From positions 62,001 to 126,000 of the forward strand of contig NZ_AOLQ01000007.1 of NCBI RefSeq assembly GCF_000337775.1: a stretch of 64,000 nucleotides of DNA, written 5' to 3'. This document shows, piece after piece, positions 52,868-62,364 of this stretch. The notes beneath the pieces are model-generated. The model was not told the origin of the DNA. It ran no database searches and saw only the letters and a program-made list of their open reading frames with translations. The position numbers and the translations under genes were made by a program. Position 1 is the stretch's first letter; the number at the start of each line of letters is the position of its first letter. Origin of the DNA: Haloarcula vallismortis ATCC 29715. Its GTDB lineage: Archaea; Halobacteriota; Halobacteria; Halobacteriales; Haloarculaceae.

Positions 52868-53332
52868 TTACGCACCAGGCCCAGTGTCTTGAGCGAGCGT
52901 CGCTGAGCTGTCACCCTCTTGCGTCTCGTAGACAACTCGGACATCGTAATCCGCTGGGACATCGTCCGAACTGCCAAGGGTGACGCTATTGCCAGCAGTA
53001 ACATCGCTCCCGGAACCCGGAGAGGAGTTTGGCAAGTTATACCAGACGCCAGTATTTGAATCTCCCCCGGCAGTCCCACGAACATACAGCTCATCAGAGA
53101 GAATACTGTCCCCGCCATCGTGGGTGATCTTCAGATTGCTATCACTCTCGCTATAATCAAACGAGAAACTCGCCTGCGGCGTTGCCTGCTGGGCCTGGTC
53201 GCCAAGCCCGAGCACGAAGGATGCGATTACCGCGGCCAGAATCACAGTGATCGCCACCATCAGGATAACCCCAATCACTGGGGAGACCGCGTCATCTTCA
53301 GTAAGCAATTCTTTCAGCTTTGTCAGTTGCAT
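52868..53332 (-). CDS. Type IV pilin-like protein inside the provirus
   Basis: Protein of 154 residues from the ATG at 53332 (53341 also possible). It has the haloarchaeal type IV pilin signal: acidic DDAVSPVIGVILMVAITVIL, where prepilin peptidase would cut, then a hydrophobic helix to VLGLGDQA. The mature part is beta-rich and Ser/Gly-rich. It is oriented against the virion genes. It may be a cargo gene altering host pili, or a virus-made surface protein. Confidence 0.85.
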   Translation of the reverse strand: MQLTKLKELLTEDDAVSPVIGVILMVAITVILAAVIASFVLGLGDQAQQATPQASFSFDYSESDSNLKITHDGGDSILSDELYVRGTAGGDSNTGVWYNLPNSSPGSGSDVTAGNSVTLGSSDDVPADYDVRVVYETQEGDSSATLAQDTGPGA

Positions 53333-53341
53333 ACGAATCAT

Positions 53342-54185
<844 letters not shown>

Positions 54186-54190
54186 ATCCG

Positions 54191-54418
54191 ATGGACCAAA
54201 TACTCAGCTATGGGCTTATGGGCGTCATCGGCGTCTCTGCGTCGACTATCGCCGCCGCGGTCATCGGCTCCCCGCTCCCTGTGGTGAGTCCCGCCGTCGT
54301 CGCCGGCGGCGTGATCGCCGCGCACCACGTCCGCGAACAGGAGACCGACGAGGCCAGCGACCAGGACGTGCGCGATCACGTCGAGCAGGTCGAGGCCGAC
54401 GGAGGCCGCGAACTGTGA
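54191..54418 (+). CDS. Small membrane protein of the virion module
   Basis: Protein of 75 residues from the ATG at 54191 (a GTG at 54182 is possible). One or two hydrophobic helices (about 8-40) are followed by a very acidic tail (EQETDEASDQDVRDHVEQVEAD). It begins six bases after the VP3-like stop, and its stop overlaps the spike GTG. Small proteins at this place are seen in several betapleolipoviruses. Confidence 0.7.
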   Translation: MDQILSYGLMGVIGVSASTIAAAVIGSPLPVVSPAVVAGGVIAAHHVREQETDEASDQDVRDHVEQVEADGGREL

Positions 54419-56265
54419 CCCGCGCGCGCTCGGTCCTGCTCGCCGCGCTCATCGTCTGTTCGGCCGTCGTCGGGACCGTCGGCCCCGCGCTGGCACAGTC
54501 GACGGCGACGGCCACCGACTCCGGGCCAGTGACCAAGACCTTCGAGACAGGCCCTCACAAGGTCAAGATTGACCTGTTCGATGTGTCGTCAGAAACCACC
54601 ATCACGGTGATTACCGACGAATCGCCTGCTGGCAACAACACGGCGATTCTGAAAAAGACCGTCAGCGGGTCTCAGAACAGCGCACACTTCCGAAACGCAG
54701 GTGCGTATGAGTCCTTCACCATCCGCGTCGAAGGCGCGGACGGGCCGGTGTCATTCAGCAAGGGCGGACCGGCCGCCGCGTGGACGCCGGGCGATGACGG
54801 CAAATTCTTGGGCGACACGGGCGGAGACGCCGGGTTCACCTACGACCTGTCTGAGAGTATCGGGGAGTCCGTCATGCCCTCTGTTGTCCAACTCGACAGG
54901 ACCGGGCTACCGGGCAGTACGACCGTCAACACCACAGGTACAGACGCCGAACAGACGAAAATCGACATTTATCAGTCCGCTCAGAACAGCAAGGCTCAGT
55001 CTGAGAGCTACCAGACGACGCTGGATAACTACCTGTCGGATACAAAGACTCAGGCCCGGATTATCGGCAAAAACGCCTATATCAAGGCCCTGAACAACGG
55101 CAGTAGCAAGGCCGCCGCGAAGACTGAGGCTAAGTCCGCTGTGGCCGACTATTACGCTGTAAAGCAGGTCAACCTGGCGAACCAGTGGAATGCCCAGGTG
55201 GATAACCTCGCCTACCTCCAGTCAACTGCTGATAGCGAAACCTCGTCCTCGAAGGTAGTGAACATCAAGGACCACGACGTTGGTGATTCGGCAGAACCCG
55301 ACGACACTGATTCGTCCTCGATTGGGTACGACCCGACCAACTTCGATGCTGGTACTGAGCAACTCAGTCTTGTCAACGGGTCGTCTACGTCCACCGGCTT
55401 GATTGACCAAACTGTAAAACTCGGTGGTACTGATAACCCCAAAACCCACACTGTCGGGCTGACGACTGGCCCTCTGCTGAACATCCATTACAGCAACGCT
55501 AACGACGGTGCTGCCTACGACGGCGACATCCGGTATGTCCGGGTGACTGCCCCGAACTCGAACTACGATGAGCTTGAGGTTCTCCGCTTTGAGGGCTACG
55601 CGAACAAGTGGTCTGAGATTCAGTCTCAGAACACGCAGGTCCAAAACGACATGGACACGCTGGCGGAGAATACGTATAGCGCCTATCAGCAGGGCGAAAT
55701 CAACAGTAGCGACCTCGTGGACCCGTACGTTCTGGCCTCCCAGCAGTCGGCAGGGGAGGACTTCCAAGGCTGGACCGCCGCGCAGTTGACGCTGATGGGT
55801 ACGAACTCCCCGGAGAACTTCGACCAGATCGGGAGCTTCAACATCACCACCGAAAGCGGTACGCAGTACGAGGGCGTCCTGTTCTCGCAGGAGAACCCTG
55901 CCAGCGGGCAGTTCGAGAACGGCACGACCTACAACACGTCCAACATCGGCGGCACGCAGTACGTCGTCACCAGTGACCGCATTGTCGAACTGGACGGTGA
56001 GTTCACCATCGACAGAATCACCACTACAAGCGGTGAGACGACCGAGAACGTCACCATCCAGAAAACCACCTACGAGACGACGAACGTTACCGAACTCAAA
56101 CAGCAGTACGAAGATCTCGCCTACAAGCGCGCACAAATCGAAGCCCGCGAACAGGCCATGCAACAGTCTGCTGGCGGTGGCTTCCTCGGTGGCGGCAGTG
56201 TCCCGCCTGTCGTGGCACTCGCAATCATCGGCACGCTGCTGGCTATCGTCGTCTTGCAGAACTAA
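54415..56265 (+). CDS. Pleolipovirus-like spike protein
   Basis: Exported protein of 616 residues. The start is GTG at 54415, overlapping the previous stop (GTGA); longer in-frame starts run through other genes. A Sec-type signal (SVLLAALIVCSAVVGTV...ALAQ) is followed by a long ectodomain and, at the end, a coiled stretch (LKQQYEDLAYKRAQIEAREQ), a Gly-rich linker and a C-terminal membrane helix. This is the layout of a pleolipovirus spike (VP4-like) that binds and fuses with the host. Many NxT/S sites are present. Confidence 0.85.
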   Translation: MTRARSVLLAALIVCSAVVGTVGPALAQSTATATDSGPVTKTFETGPHKVKIDLFDVSSETTITVITDESPAGNNTAILKKTVSGSQNSAHFRNAGAYESFTIRVEGADGPVSFSKGGPAAAWTPGDDGKFLGDTGGDAGFTYDLSESIGESVMPSVVQLDRTGLPGSTTVNTTGTDAEQTKIDIYQSAQNSKAQSESYQTTLDNYLSDTKTQARIIGKNAYIKALNNGSSKAAAKTEAKSAVADYYAVKQVNLANQWNAQVDNLAYLQSTADSETSSSKVVNIKDHDVGDSAEPDDTDSSSIGYDPTNFDAGTEQLSLVNGSSTSTGLIDQTVKLGGTDNPKTHTVGLTTGPLLNIHYSNANDGAAYDGDIRYVRVTAPNSNYDELEVLRFEGYANKWSEIQSQNTQVQNDMDTLAENTYSAYQQGEINSSDLVDPYVLASQQSAGEDFQGWTAAQLTLMGTNSPENFDQIGSFNITTESGTQYEGVLFSQENPASGQFENGTTYNTSNIGGTQYVVTSDRIVELDGEFTIDRITTTSGETTENVTIQKTTYETTNVTELKQQYEDLAYKRAQIEAREQAMQQSAGGGFLGGGSVPPVVALAIIGTLLAIVVLQN

Positions 56266-56270
56266 CACCC

Positions 56271-56843
56271 ATGCGCTCCATTTTCTTCGCCGCGCTGCTC
56301 GTGGTCAGCCTCGGCTGCGTCAGCGCCCCGGCCGTCGCACAGTCCGCCGGCAATCAGCCGGCCGAAGTACCCAGCCCACAGCCCACGGCCCACAACTCGG
56401 AACAGACAGCCAACGCCACCGAAACCACCCGAATTGACGGGAACACCGAGATTGTCGCCTCGGAATACCGACCGGATGAGGGAGTGGCCCGCATCACCCT
56501 CCGGTCGAGCGCGGTCCAGACGGTGACGATCTCCGACGCCGGCCGCTTCCAAGAAGGCGGGAAAATTCCCGTCCGCACCGTCGCACTGCGCTCAGATGAT
56601 ACTGCCACTATCGAGATTCCCGTCACCGAGAAAGACGGCTACGTGGGTGTCGCCATTTCTACTGAGAACACCCCACTGTACGCCGAAATCGTCCAGCAGC
56701 CCTCTGGTGGTGGACTCGACATCCTCCGCGCACTCTCGTCGTTGCAGGCGTGGCTGGCCGGTGCTACTGTCGCGTTCATCTGGATGATCATAGCCGGCTA
56801 CAACGTTATCCGCGGCGAGAGCGGCCGGCCGGAGGTAGCATGA
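56271..56843 (+). CDS. Secreted/membrane virion-module protein (ORF6-like)
   Basis: Protein of 190 residues with an N-terminal signal (MRSIFFAALLVVSLGC...AVAQ), a linker rich in Pro/Thr/Asn, a beta-rich domain (about 58-140) and a C-terminal helix (AWLAGATVAFIWMIIAGYNV). It starts six bases after the spike stop and shares four bases with the next gene. By order it matches the small conserved genes behind the spike in pleolipoviruses. Confidence 0.75.
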   Translation: MRSIFFAALLVVSLGCVSAPAVAQSAGNQPAEVPSPQPTAHNSEQTANATETTRIDGNTEIVASEYRPDEGVARITLRSSAVQTVTISDAGRFQEGGKIPVRTVALRSDDTATIEIPVTEKDGYVGVAISTENTPLYAEIVQQPSGGGLDILRALSSLQAWLAGATVAFIWMIIAGYNVIRGESGRPEVA

Positions 56844-57631
56844 ATCCCGCACCGACCTTCCAAAACAACCGCGACCGACTCGTCTACCTGCTGGCTGAGT
56901 ACAAATTGCTCATCGGCGGGATATTCGTCGGTGCAGCCGTACTGTTCGCCTACTACCAGCCACAGCTGCCCACACTACCGACATGGATTCCCGCTATTGC
57001 CGTCGGCTGGCTTGTCCTGGCAATCCCGTGTTATCTCGTCGGAGCGAAAATCGCCCGGTGGCTCCGCCGCCGGAACTGGGTCGAAGTCCATCACGTCAAC
57101 GCCGTCGAGGACACCACCGAGAAGTACTACGTCCCGCCGGAACTCTGGCGCGAGAAAGAAATCGACGGCCCCGACCCCTACCCCGTCAACGGCGGCAGTG
57201 CGTGGGCCGTCCGCGAATACGAGTATCTGGAAGACATCGACCAGCTCCGCGTCGAGGGCGTCTGGCTCGAAGGCTGTCAGGATACGCAGCTGATGACCAG
57301 CAAGAAGCAGATGCAGGACATCCACGGGTGGCTCATCGACCGCGCCGAGGAACTGGCGGCCATTCGCGGTCGCTGGTCACGTGGTTCGGTCGAACTCCAG
57401 CAGAAGCTCGTCACGGCCGAAGCCGAGGCGAACGAGCGCGGCCAAATGATCCAGAAGACCGCGGCGAAGGACACCTTCGGCGATCTCATCGAAGACGGCG
57501 AAGACTTCGAAGACGCCCCAACGATCCACGACCTCACCGACGCACCCGACCCCACGGCAGACGCCGCTGTGGGCGATGGGCCGGCAGTCCCGACCGATCA
57601 CAACCAAGACCCGCAGATGAACGATGACTGA
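56840..57631 (+). CDS. Virion-module membrane protein (ORF7-like)
   Basis: Protein of 263 residues from the ATG at 56840, overlapping the previous stop (ATGA). Two membrane helices (about 20-40 and 46-66) are near the N-terminus, followed by a basic stretch (KIARWLRRRN), a globular part and a helical, acidic C-terminus. By order it corresponds to ORF7 of pleolipoviruses, probably a membrane-linked partner of the ATPase. It overlaps the ATPase gene by eight bases. Confidence 0.75.
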   Translation: MNPAPTFQNNRDRLVYLLAEYKLLIGGIFVGAAVLFAYYQPQLPTLPTWIPAIAVGWLVLAIPCYLVGAKIARWLRRRNWVEVHHVNAVEDTTEKYYVPPELWREKEIDGPDPYPVNGGSAWAVREYEYLEDIDQLRVEGVWLEGCQDTQLMTSKKQMQDIHGWLIDRAEELAAIRGRWSRGSVELQQKLVTAEAEANERGQMIQKTAAKDTFGDLIEDGEDFEDAPTIHDLTDAPDPTADAAVGDGPAVPTDHNQDPQMNDD

Positions 57632-58799
57632 CGACAGCACCGACCTCTACACGCCCGCACAGTTCCGCGAGTATCAGGACGGCTACGGACAGCGTGACCC
57701 CGAGGAAGTACACGCACACGCCGGTATCGTCCGCGATGAGAAGCTATCTCGCTACCTCTCGATTCTGGAAACGCACTACGATCCGCAGCGCTGTGACCGC
57801 CCGGAGAAGATGCCCGGCCAGGCCAAAGACCTCCGGCACGTCCGTGACATCATCCGTATCGAAGGGACCGAAACCGCCCGTCGAGCGATGGCAAATGGCG
57901 ATATGCAATCGCTCAAGCAATTCACCGGCGATGCCGGCCAGCGGGCTGATATCTCCGGTATCAAAGCCATCGACCAGCTCCGGGCACAGATGACCGGCCC
58001 CGCGCCGATGTTCTACCAGTGGGCCGAACCCGGCACGGGGAAATCGAACTTCGCCTGTCTACTCGGCCAACTCTGGAAAGAACAGCAGGGTTCAGACGCG
58101 CTGGTGGCTTCGAACATCCGAACGCTCGAAGAGACTGACGAGTGGACGGACAAGCAGGGAGATCGTCGCGACGGCTGGCTCGCCAACTACGGCGAACTGA
58201 ACGAGTGGCTCAAACAGGACGGCGACCCAATGCACAACGAGCAGTCGCCGAAACTGTTCATCTTCGACGAGGCCAGCAGTAACGCTGGTGGCGGTGGGAA
58301 GGACGGCTACGATACGAAACAGAAGCTCGGACCACTCACGTACAAGATCCGGAAGTACGGCGGCTCACTCATCGTCATCGGTCACGACGGCCGAGACGTG
58401 CATCCGCTGGTTCGGGAACTCGCCGTCTGTGTCCACAAAGAAGGCCTGAAAGAGGCCACCTTCTACGAGGATGTGAAGGGACGGAAGGGCGTGAACCCGA
58501 TCTTCTCGGTGTCGGGAATCCCCGAGACGGACTGGCGCTACGACGATAAGGAACCGACTACGTGGTCCTGGTCCAGCGGCGAGGAAGACGGCGATGAAGT
58601 GGACCCGGCGGACCTCTCGCGGAAACTCGCGATCTACACGGTCATCACGGCGAAGGAGGCCGACCCGGACAGACCAAACCACGAGATTGCTGATTTCGTC
58701 CCGTACAGCGCCGAATGGGTCCGACAGCGCTGGAACGAGTACGAACACGACGGCAAGCATCGAAACGTGGTTGGTGAAGTGACGGAGCTAACCGCATGA
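57624..58799 (+). CDS. VP8-like P-loop ATPase of the virion module
   Basis: ATPase of 391 residues. Walker A is AEPGTGKSNFACLL with the Lys at about residue 140, and Walker B is KLFIFDEASS near 212-217. The N-terminal 120 residues are helical. Pleolipoviruses encode one such ATPase (VP8) after the membrane proteins, thought to act in assembly or genome handling. It is related to FtsK/HerA-type ATPases by fold, not closely by sequence. It overlaps its upstream partner. Confidence 0.83.
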   Translation: MTDDSTDLYTPAQFREYQDGYGQRDPEEVHAHAGIVRDEKLSRYLSILETHYDPQRCDRPEKMPGQAKDLRHVRDIIRIEGTETARRAMANGDMQSLKQFTGDAGQRADISGIKAIDQLRAQMTGPAPMFYQWAEPGTGKSNFACLLGQLWKEQQGSDALVASNIRTLEETDEWTDKQGDRRDGWLANYGELNEWLKQDGDPMHNEQSPKLFIFDEASSNAGGGGKDGYDTKQKLGPLTYKIRKYGGSLIVIGHDGRDVHPLVRELAVCVHKEGLKEATFYEDVKGRKGVNPIFSVSGIPETDWRYDDKEPTTWSWSSGEEDGDEVDPADLSRKLAIYTVITAKEADPDRPNHEIADFVPYSAEWVRQRWNEYEHDGKHRNVVGEVTELTA

Positions 58800-58959
58800 C
58801 AGCGGCAGGATACACAGAAACCAACAACAACCAACCCCCCGGCGTACCCTCCCTATTGGCCCATAGCCGTCACTCGCTATCGCTCGCTTCGATAGCCATG
58901 GGCAACGCCCGAAAACAGGCCGGAGGTGTATCTATATATGACGCACGCGAGGTGCGCAA

Positions 58960-59340
58960 ATGAGTCGAAGCCACAAGGCCAATCACTACGGCACGCTCGT
59001 CGAGCGGAAAGCCGCCGAGCGGTACAACCTCGAATTAGATCGGTGCAGCTGGCACGACGCGAAGCGACCGGATGGAACGCCGGTCGAAATCAAGTCCGCG
59101 ATGCACTGCCACGCAGACGGGCAGCCCGGTACATTCAAACTCTATGATCAGTACCACGAGAAGCTACGTGCCGCGAACGGATGGTATGTTTTTGGTGTGT
59201 ATCGGGTTCGTGGGCAAGGTGTAGAGATACTGGAGTGGGAGATACGTCACTCCTCGCGGCTACCGAGGTTAGACTGGCATGGAGGCGGACGGCATCGACA
59301 AGCAATGCAATCAAAGATCCACATAAATAACATACTCTAA
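58960..59340 (+). CDS. PD-(D/E)XK nuclease-like small protein
   Basis: Protein of 126 residues. It starts NHYGTLVERKAAERYNL, then gives DAKRPDGTPVEIKSAM, where the Asp-Gly-x-Pro-Val-Glu-Ile-Lys array fits the PD-(D/E)XK core of Holliday-junction resolvases and restriction-like nucleases. The tail is basic with aromatic residues. It is 160 bases behind the ATPase. A role in resolving replication intermediates or cutting foreign DNA is plausible but not shown. Confidence 0.72.
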   Translation: MSRSHKANHYGTLVERKAAERYNLELDRCSWHDAKRPDGTPVEIKSAMHCHADGQPGTFKLYDQYHEKLRAANGWYVFGVYRVRGQGVEILEWEIRHSSRLPRLDWHGGGRHRQAMQSKIHINNIL

Positions 59341-59353
59341 TACTAGGTTTAAT

Positions 59354-60346
59354 TCACTCCAATTTTCTGAGTTTATATATTACAAATCCCATACACAATG
59401 CAACTAATGTTCCAAATAAAACTAGAATATGTCTGATAAATACTACACCGAAATCAGTGACATTGTTGATAAAAGCCAGAGCAGCTGATAGCCCAATTGC
59501 TCCAAAGAGCGTTCCAATCCAAGATCCGAAAGACCGCCAGTTATTGAAATGCCTATCCAGCTTTTTTTCATCGCCATCAATAGTGATTGGTTGAGACCAA
59601 ATTAGAGTGGTAAACGACAGGATACCACCTTGTAAAAATAGTAGTGTGTAAAATGAGGGATGCGCATTCCCCCATTGCGAGATCGCTTGTCCGCTGGAGT
59701 TGTAATAGTAGATATTTGGATGTATATTGAATATCAATATCATACCCATAAAATAGACGATCAACACGGTGAGGAATAACATGAGGGATATCTGTAAATT
59801 ACTCAACAATATGGATTGATACCGGAGATATCTAGCAGCAAAAACAGCAGACAGAATCGTGATAGCTAAAATAAATGTGTATGGTAATGCAACAATTGGA
59901 CCAATTAGAGGGACGGTGAACTGGACCTGCTGAGCGAGATAGTTACTGGGATTTCCATACGTCCATCCAAATTGGCTTGAACTGGCTGTTGAATTACTTT
60001 CACTTTGCAACTCAGAGGTTGCTTTTGTTGTGTTATTGGGTAAGTTGTCGAATGATAGATCATCATATGTATTCACTGGACTATTATGTGCCATCAAAAC
60101 AGTATTTGACACAAGGATAGTTGTAGCTAATAAAATACCAATAGCTAAAATTAAACAAAGGGTTGCTGTCATGCCTATTTTTTCAAAACAACCATTATTG
60201 TCTGTTTCATGGATATTTTCCGCGAAGGACTGCCATCTCTGTTCCCAGTCACCCGTCTGATCCACTTTTGATTGGTCGTCTGAATTTGCCAAGATCTTTT
60301 CCTCCGCAGTAGATGATTGGTTATTGATGATTCTTTTCGATAACAA
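59354..60346 (-). CDS. AT-rich multi-pass membrane protein of unknown function
   Basis: Protein of 330 residues with about six hydrophobic helices (for example GMTATLCLILAIGILLATTI, VALPYTFILAITILSAVFAA, LMLFLTVLIVYFMGMILIF). The gene is strikingly AT-rich and uses codons unlike the GC-rich neighbours, so it was probably acquired recently or from another kind of source. It does not fit a virion role by place or strand. It may be a cargo such as an exclusion or immunity protein. No known family is recognised. Confidence 0.75.
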   Translation of the reverse strand: MLSKRIINNQSSTAEEKILANSDDQSKVDQTGDWEQRWQSFAENIHETDNNGCFEKIGMTATLCLILAIGILLATTILVSNTVLMAHNSPVNTYDDLSFDNLPNNTTKATSELQSESNSTASSSQFGWTYGNPSNYLAQQVQFTVPLIGPIVALPYTFILAITILSAVFAARYLRYQSILLSNLQISLMLFLTVLIVYFMGMILIFNIHPNIYYYNSSGQAISQWGNAHPSFYTLLFLQGGILSFTTLIWSQPITIDGDEKKLDRHFNNWRSFGSWIGTLFGAIGLSAALAFINNVTDFGVVFIRHILVLFGTLVALCMGFVIYKLRKLE

Positions 60347-60428
60347 AGCTTCTGGTTAAGATATAGCCTCTAGATGATTTGCGTAGCTACGCGGTGTATT
60401 TTGGAAAGGTGGCCTTAGCCACACGACT

Positions 60429-60465
60429 AAGGGGAACCCGGAAGCTCGCTTTCCGGGTTCCCCTT
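60429..60465. repeat. Perfect 15-bp hairpin A (possible origin)
   Basis: AAGGGGAACCCGGAA (60429-60443) and TTCCGGGTTCCCCTT (60451-60465) pair perfectly around a 7-base loop. It is one base from hairpin B and lies between the AT-rich gene and the replication gene. Confidence 0.75.
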
Positions 60466-60466
60466 G

Positions 60467-60516
60467 GTCGCGCGGCTGGGTGACGTGACCAGCGGGAACG
60501 AACCCAGCCGCGCGAC
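60467..60516. repeat. Perfect 15-bp inverted repeat B (possible origin)
   Basis: GTCGCGCGGCTGGGT (60467-60481) and ACCCAGCCGCGCGAC (60502-60516) pair perfectly around a 20-base spacer. Together with hairpin A it forms an unusual twin structure, a candidate replication origin or Rep-binding site for the element. A strong terminator between convergent ends is the simpler alternative for one of them. Confidence 0.75.
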
Positions 60517-60540
60517 ACGCGATTTTCGGGAGAAAAACGC

Positions 60541-60576
60541 ACAGTGTTGCCGCTAAAACAGTGTGAGAGACAGTGA
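60541..60576. repeat. Three ACAGTG direct repeats
   Basis: ACAGTGT at 60541-60547 and 60558-60564 and ACAGTGA at 60570-60576 are spaced 17 and 12 bases apart, between hairpin B and the end of the replication gene. They could be iteron-like, but the units are short. Confidence 0.35.
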
Positions 60577-60598
60577 TGCCTCTATCCAGGGGGCGGGG

Positions 60599-62362
60599 CT
60601 ACCCGCCGCGCCACTCGTCGGCCGGCGGACAGCCGGCCGCTTTCCACGCCTCGAAGTCGAACCCGTCGCGGGCCTTCTCTGCGGCGCGTTCCTGCCGTCG
60701 GTAGTCACCTGACCGGTAGGCCGTCCGGAACGCCTTCGACAGGTCACGGAACCGCTCACGGCCGCCGTCAGCCATCTCAACGATCACGTGGATGCCGTAG
60801 GTGTTGTCTTCGACACACTGCGTGTACGCCGTTTGAATCTCACGCAGGATGTTCCGCGCTTCCTCGAAGTCAGCCGGCGTGTAGCCCACCTTCAACAGCT
60901 TCCGGCAGTCGTCAGCGTCCGTCTCCGTGATAGCGTACTCGCGACGAACCCGAGCCCATCGCGACCGGGCACGTTCCTCCGCGGCGTCGGCCAGTTCCAT
61001 CGCGGCGCTGCCGATCTCCTGTTCGAACCGATCACCGGCGGCGCGAACTCGCTTCAGGAGTTCCTGCTGGATCTTCTTCGAGGACAGTTCCAGTTCGCCG
61101 TAGGTGTGTTCGATCAGCCCTTCCATCCGGTCGATCACTGTCCGGATCGTCCGGTACGTGTAGCCCGTCCGCTCGGCTGCCGCCTGGGGCGAGACCTTCC
61201 CGCCGTCGGTCAGCAACAGCTCCGTCACGTCACGGTCTGCGGCGGTCATGTCGCCCCACAGCTGCATCACGCGGTGTTCCTGGTCGTCTTCGATCTTCGG
61301 CAGCGGACACTGCACGAACTTCCGCGCTTCCGTCGTATCCCGTACGTCCCAGAACGGATCAAAGTCGACGAACACACTGCTGTCGGCGCTGGTCGCAAGC
61401 CCACACCAGTCCAGGCAGTTCAAGATCGTCTCTTCCAGCTCGCGCCGGGCGTCGTCGAGGTCGTCCCATCGTACGGTCTCCTCGGTCCGGCTGGTCTGGT
61501 AGGCGACTTCGAACTTCGGGTGGTACATCGGATGATCCGGTTCGTAGTTCTTCGGGTGGTTCGGGTAGTAGTGCTTGAGTTCCTTCCCCAGCCCATGCCC
61601 ACGGACCAACTGGTCGGCCTTCTCGTCTTCCACCGTCGCGGTGACGTAGTAGCCCGGCAGTTTCGTGTTGTCTTCGACGTGCTTCCGGTAGCCCGACCGG
61701 TCACCCTGAATCAGCGTGTGACACCGCGCTATCGGACCGTCTGGCGCGTACAGCGGCCCGCTGTCTTCCCGGTACAGTCGGACGTAGTACGCGAGGTCGC
61801 TGATGTGGCTGTCCGGGTGTGGCTGGTCGAAGTACCGCGCTGCAATCCCGTAGGCATCCATCACGCGCTTGACCAGCGTCAGATACTCTTCGTGGGGCAG
61901 GTTCGACGCCTGCACCTGCACGTCGATGTACGGCGCGCCGTAGTCCGGCACAGACACGGGTTCGCCGTCCGACGTGAGGTTCGGCCACCGTGGGCGGACG
62001 GTAATCGTTCCACCCTTCACGCGCTTGTCCCGATCTGCCCGCTTCCCCTCGTAGGTGGGCGAGTTCTTCGCGACGAAATAGAACTGGAACTCACGGACGT
62101 TCTGGATCTGGAACTCGGGATTGTCCCACGCATCCAGGCCGCTCTCAGAGTAGTCGAAGCAGGTGGCCCACGTTTCGCCGTTGAACTCGATGTCTCTAGT
62201 CGGCTTCCCTTCGGTTTCCCAGCGGTCGCCCCACTCCTTGATGAGCGAATCCATCGCGTAGTAGGGCTTCAGCCCATAGTCTGGCACGCCAGGGTCGGGA
62301 TGCACGCCAATCGTAAAGCGCACGTCGCCCTCATGAGGGGCGCACTTGAGATGCCGCGACAT
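60599..62362 (-). CDS. Putative provirus replication protein (DUF7845-like)
   Basis: Protein of 587 residues, the longest on the right arm. The N-terminal half is beta-rich and has many aromatic and His residues (PHPDSHISDLAYYVR, YDR-type motifs) but no clear HUH motif was found. A wHTH follows (AAADRDVTELLL-like segment, then SPQAAAERTGYTYRTIRTVIDRM) and the C-terminal third is long helices. Betapleolipoviruses carry a large protein of this type in the place of Rep. It lies behind three tiny genes and next to the twin hairpins, which supports a role in starting replication. Confidence 0.7.
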   Translation of the reverse strand: MSRHLKCAPHEGDVRFTIGVHPDPGVPDYGLKPYYAMDSLIKEWGDRWETEGKPTRDIEFNGETWATCFDYSESGLDAWDNPEFQIQNVREFQFYFVAKNSPTYEGKRADRDKRVKGGTITVRPRWPNLTSDGEPVSVPDYGAPYIDVQVQASNLPHEEYLTLVKRVMDAYGIAARYFDQPHPDSHISDLAYYVRLYREDSGPLYAPDGPIARCHTLIQGDRSGYRKHVEDNTKLPGYYVTATVEDEKADQLVRGHGLGKELKHYYPNHPKNYEPDHPMYHPKFEVAYQTSRTEETVRWDDLDDARRELEETILNCLDWCGLATSADSSVFVDFDPFWDVRDTTEARKFVQCPLPKIEDDQEHRVMQLWGDMTAADRDVTELLLTDGGKVSPQAAAERTGYTYRTIRTVIDRMEGLIEHTYGELELSSKKIQQELLKRVRAAGDRFEQEIGSAAMELADAAEERARSRWARVRREYAITETDADDCRKLLKVGYTPADFEEARNILREIQTAYTQCVEDNTYGIHVIVEMADGGRERFRDLSKAFRTAYRSGDYRRQERAAEKARDGFDFEAWKAAGCPPADEWRGG

Positions 62363-62364
62363 CC

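Noticed and set aside
60599-62362. HUH rolling-circle endonuclease motif in the replication-type protein
   Set aside because: His-rich pieces such as HPDSHIS and HPMYHPK were checked, but none gives a hydrophobic-flanked HUH with a matching catalytic Tyr helix.
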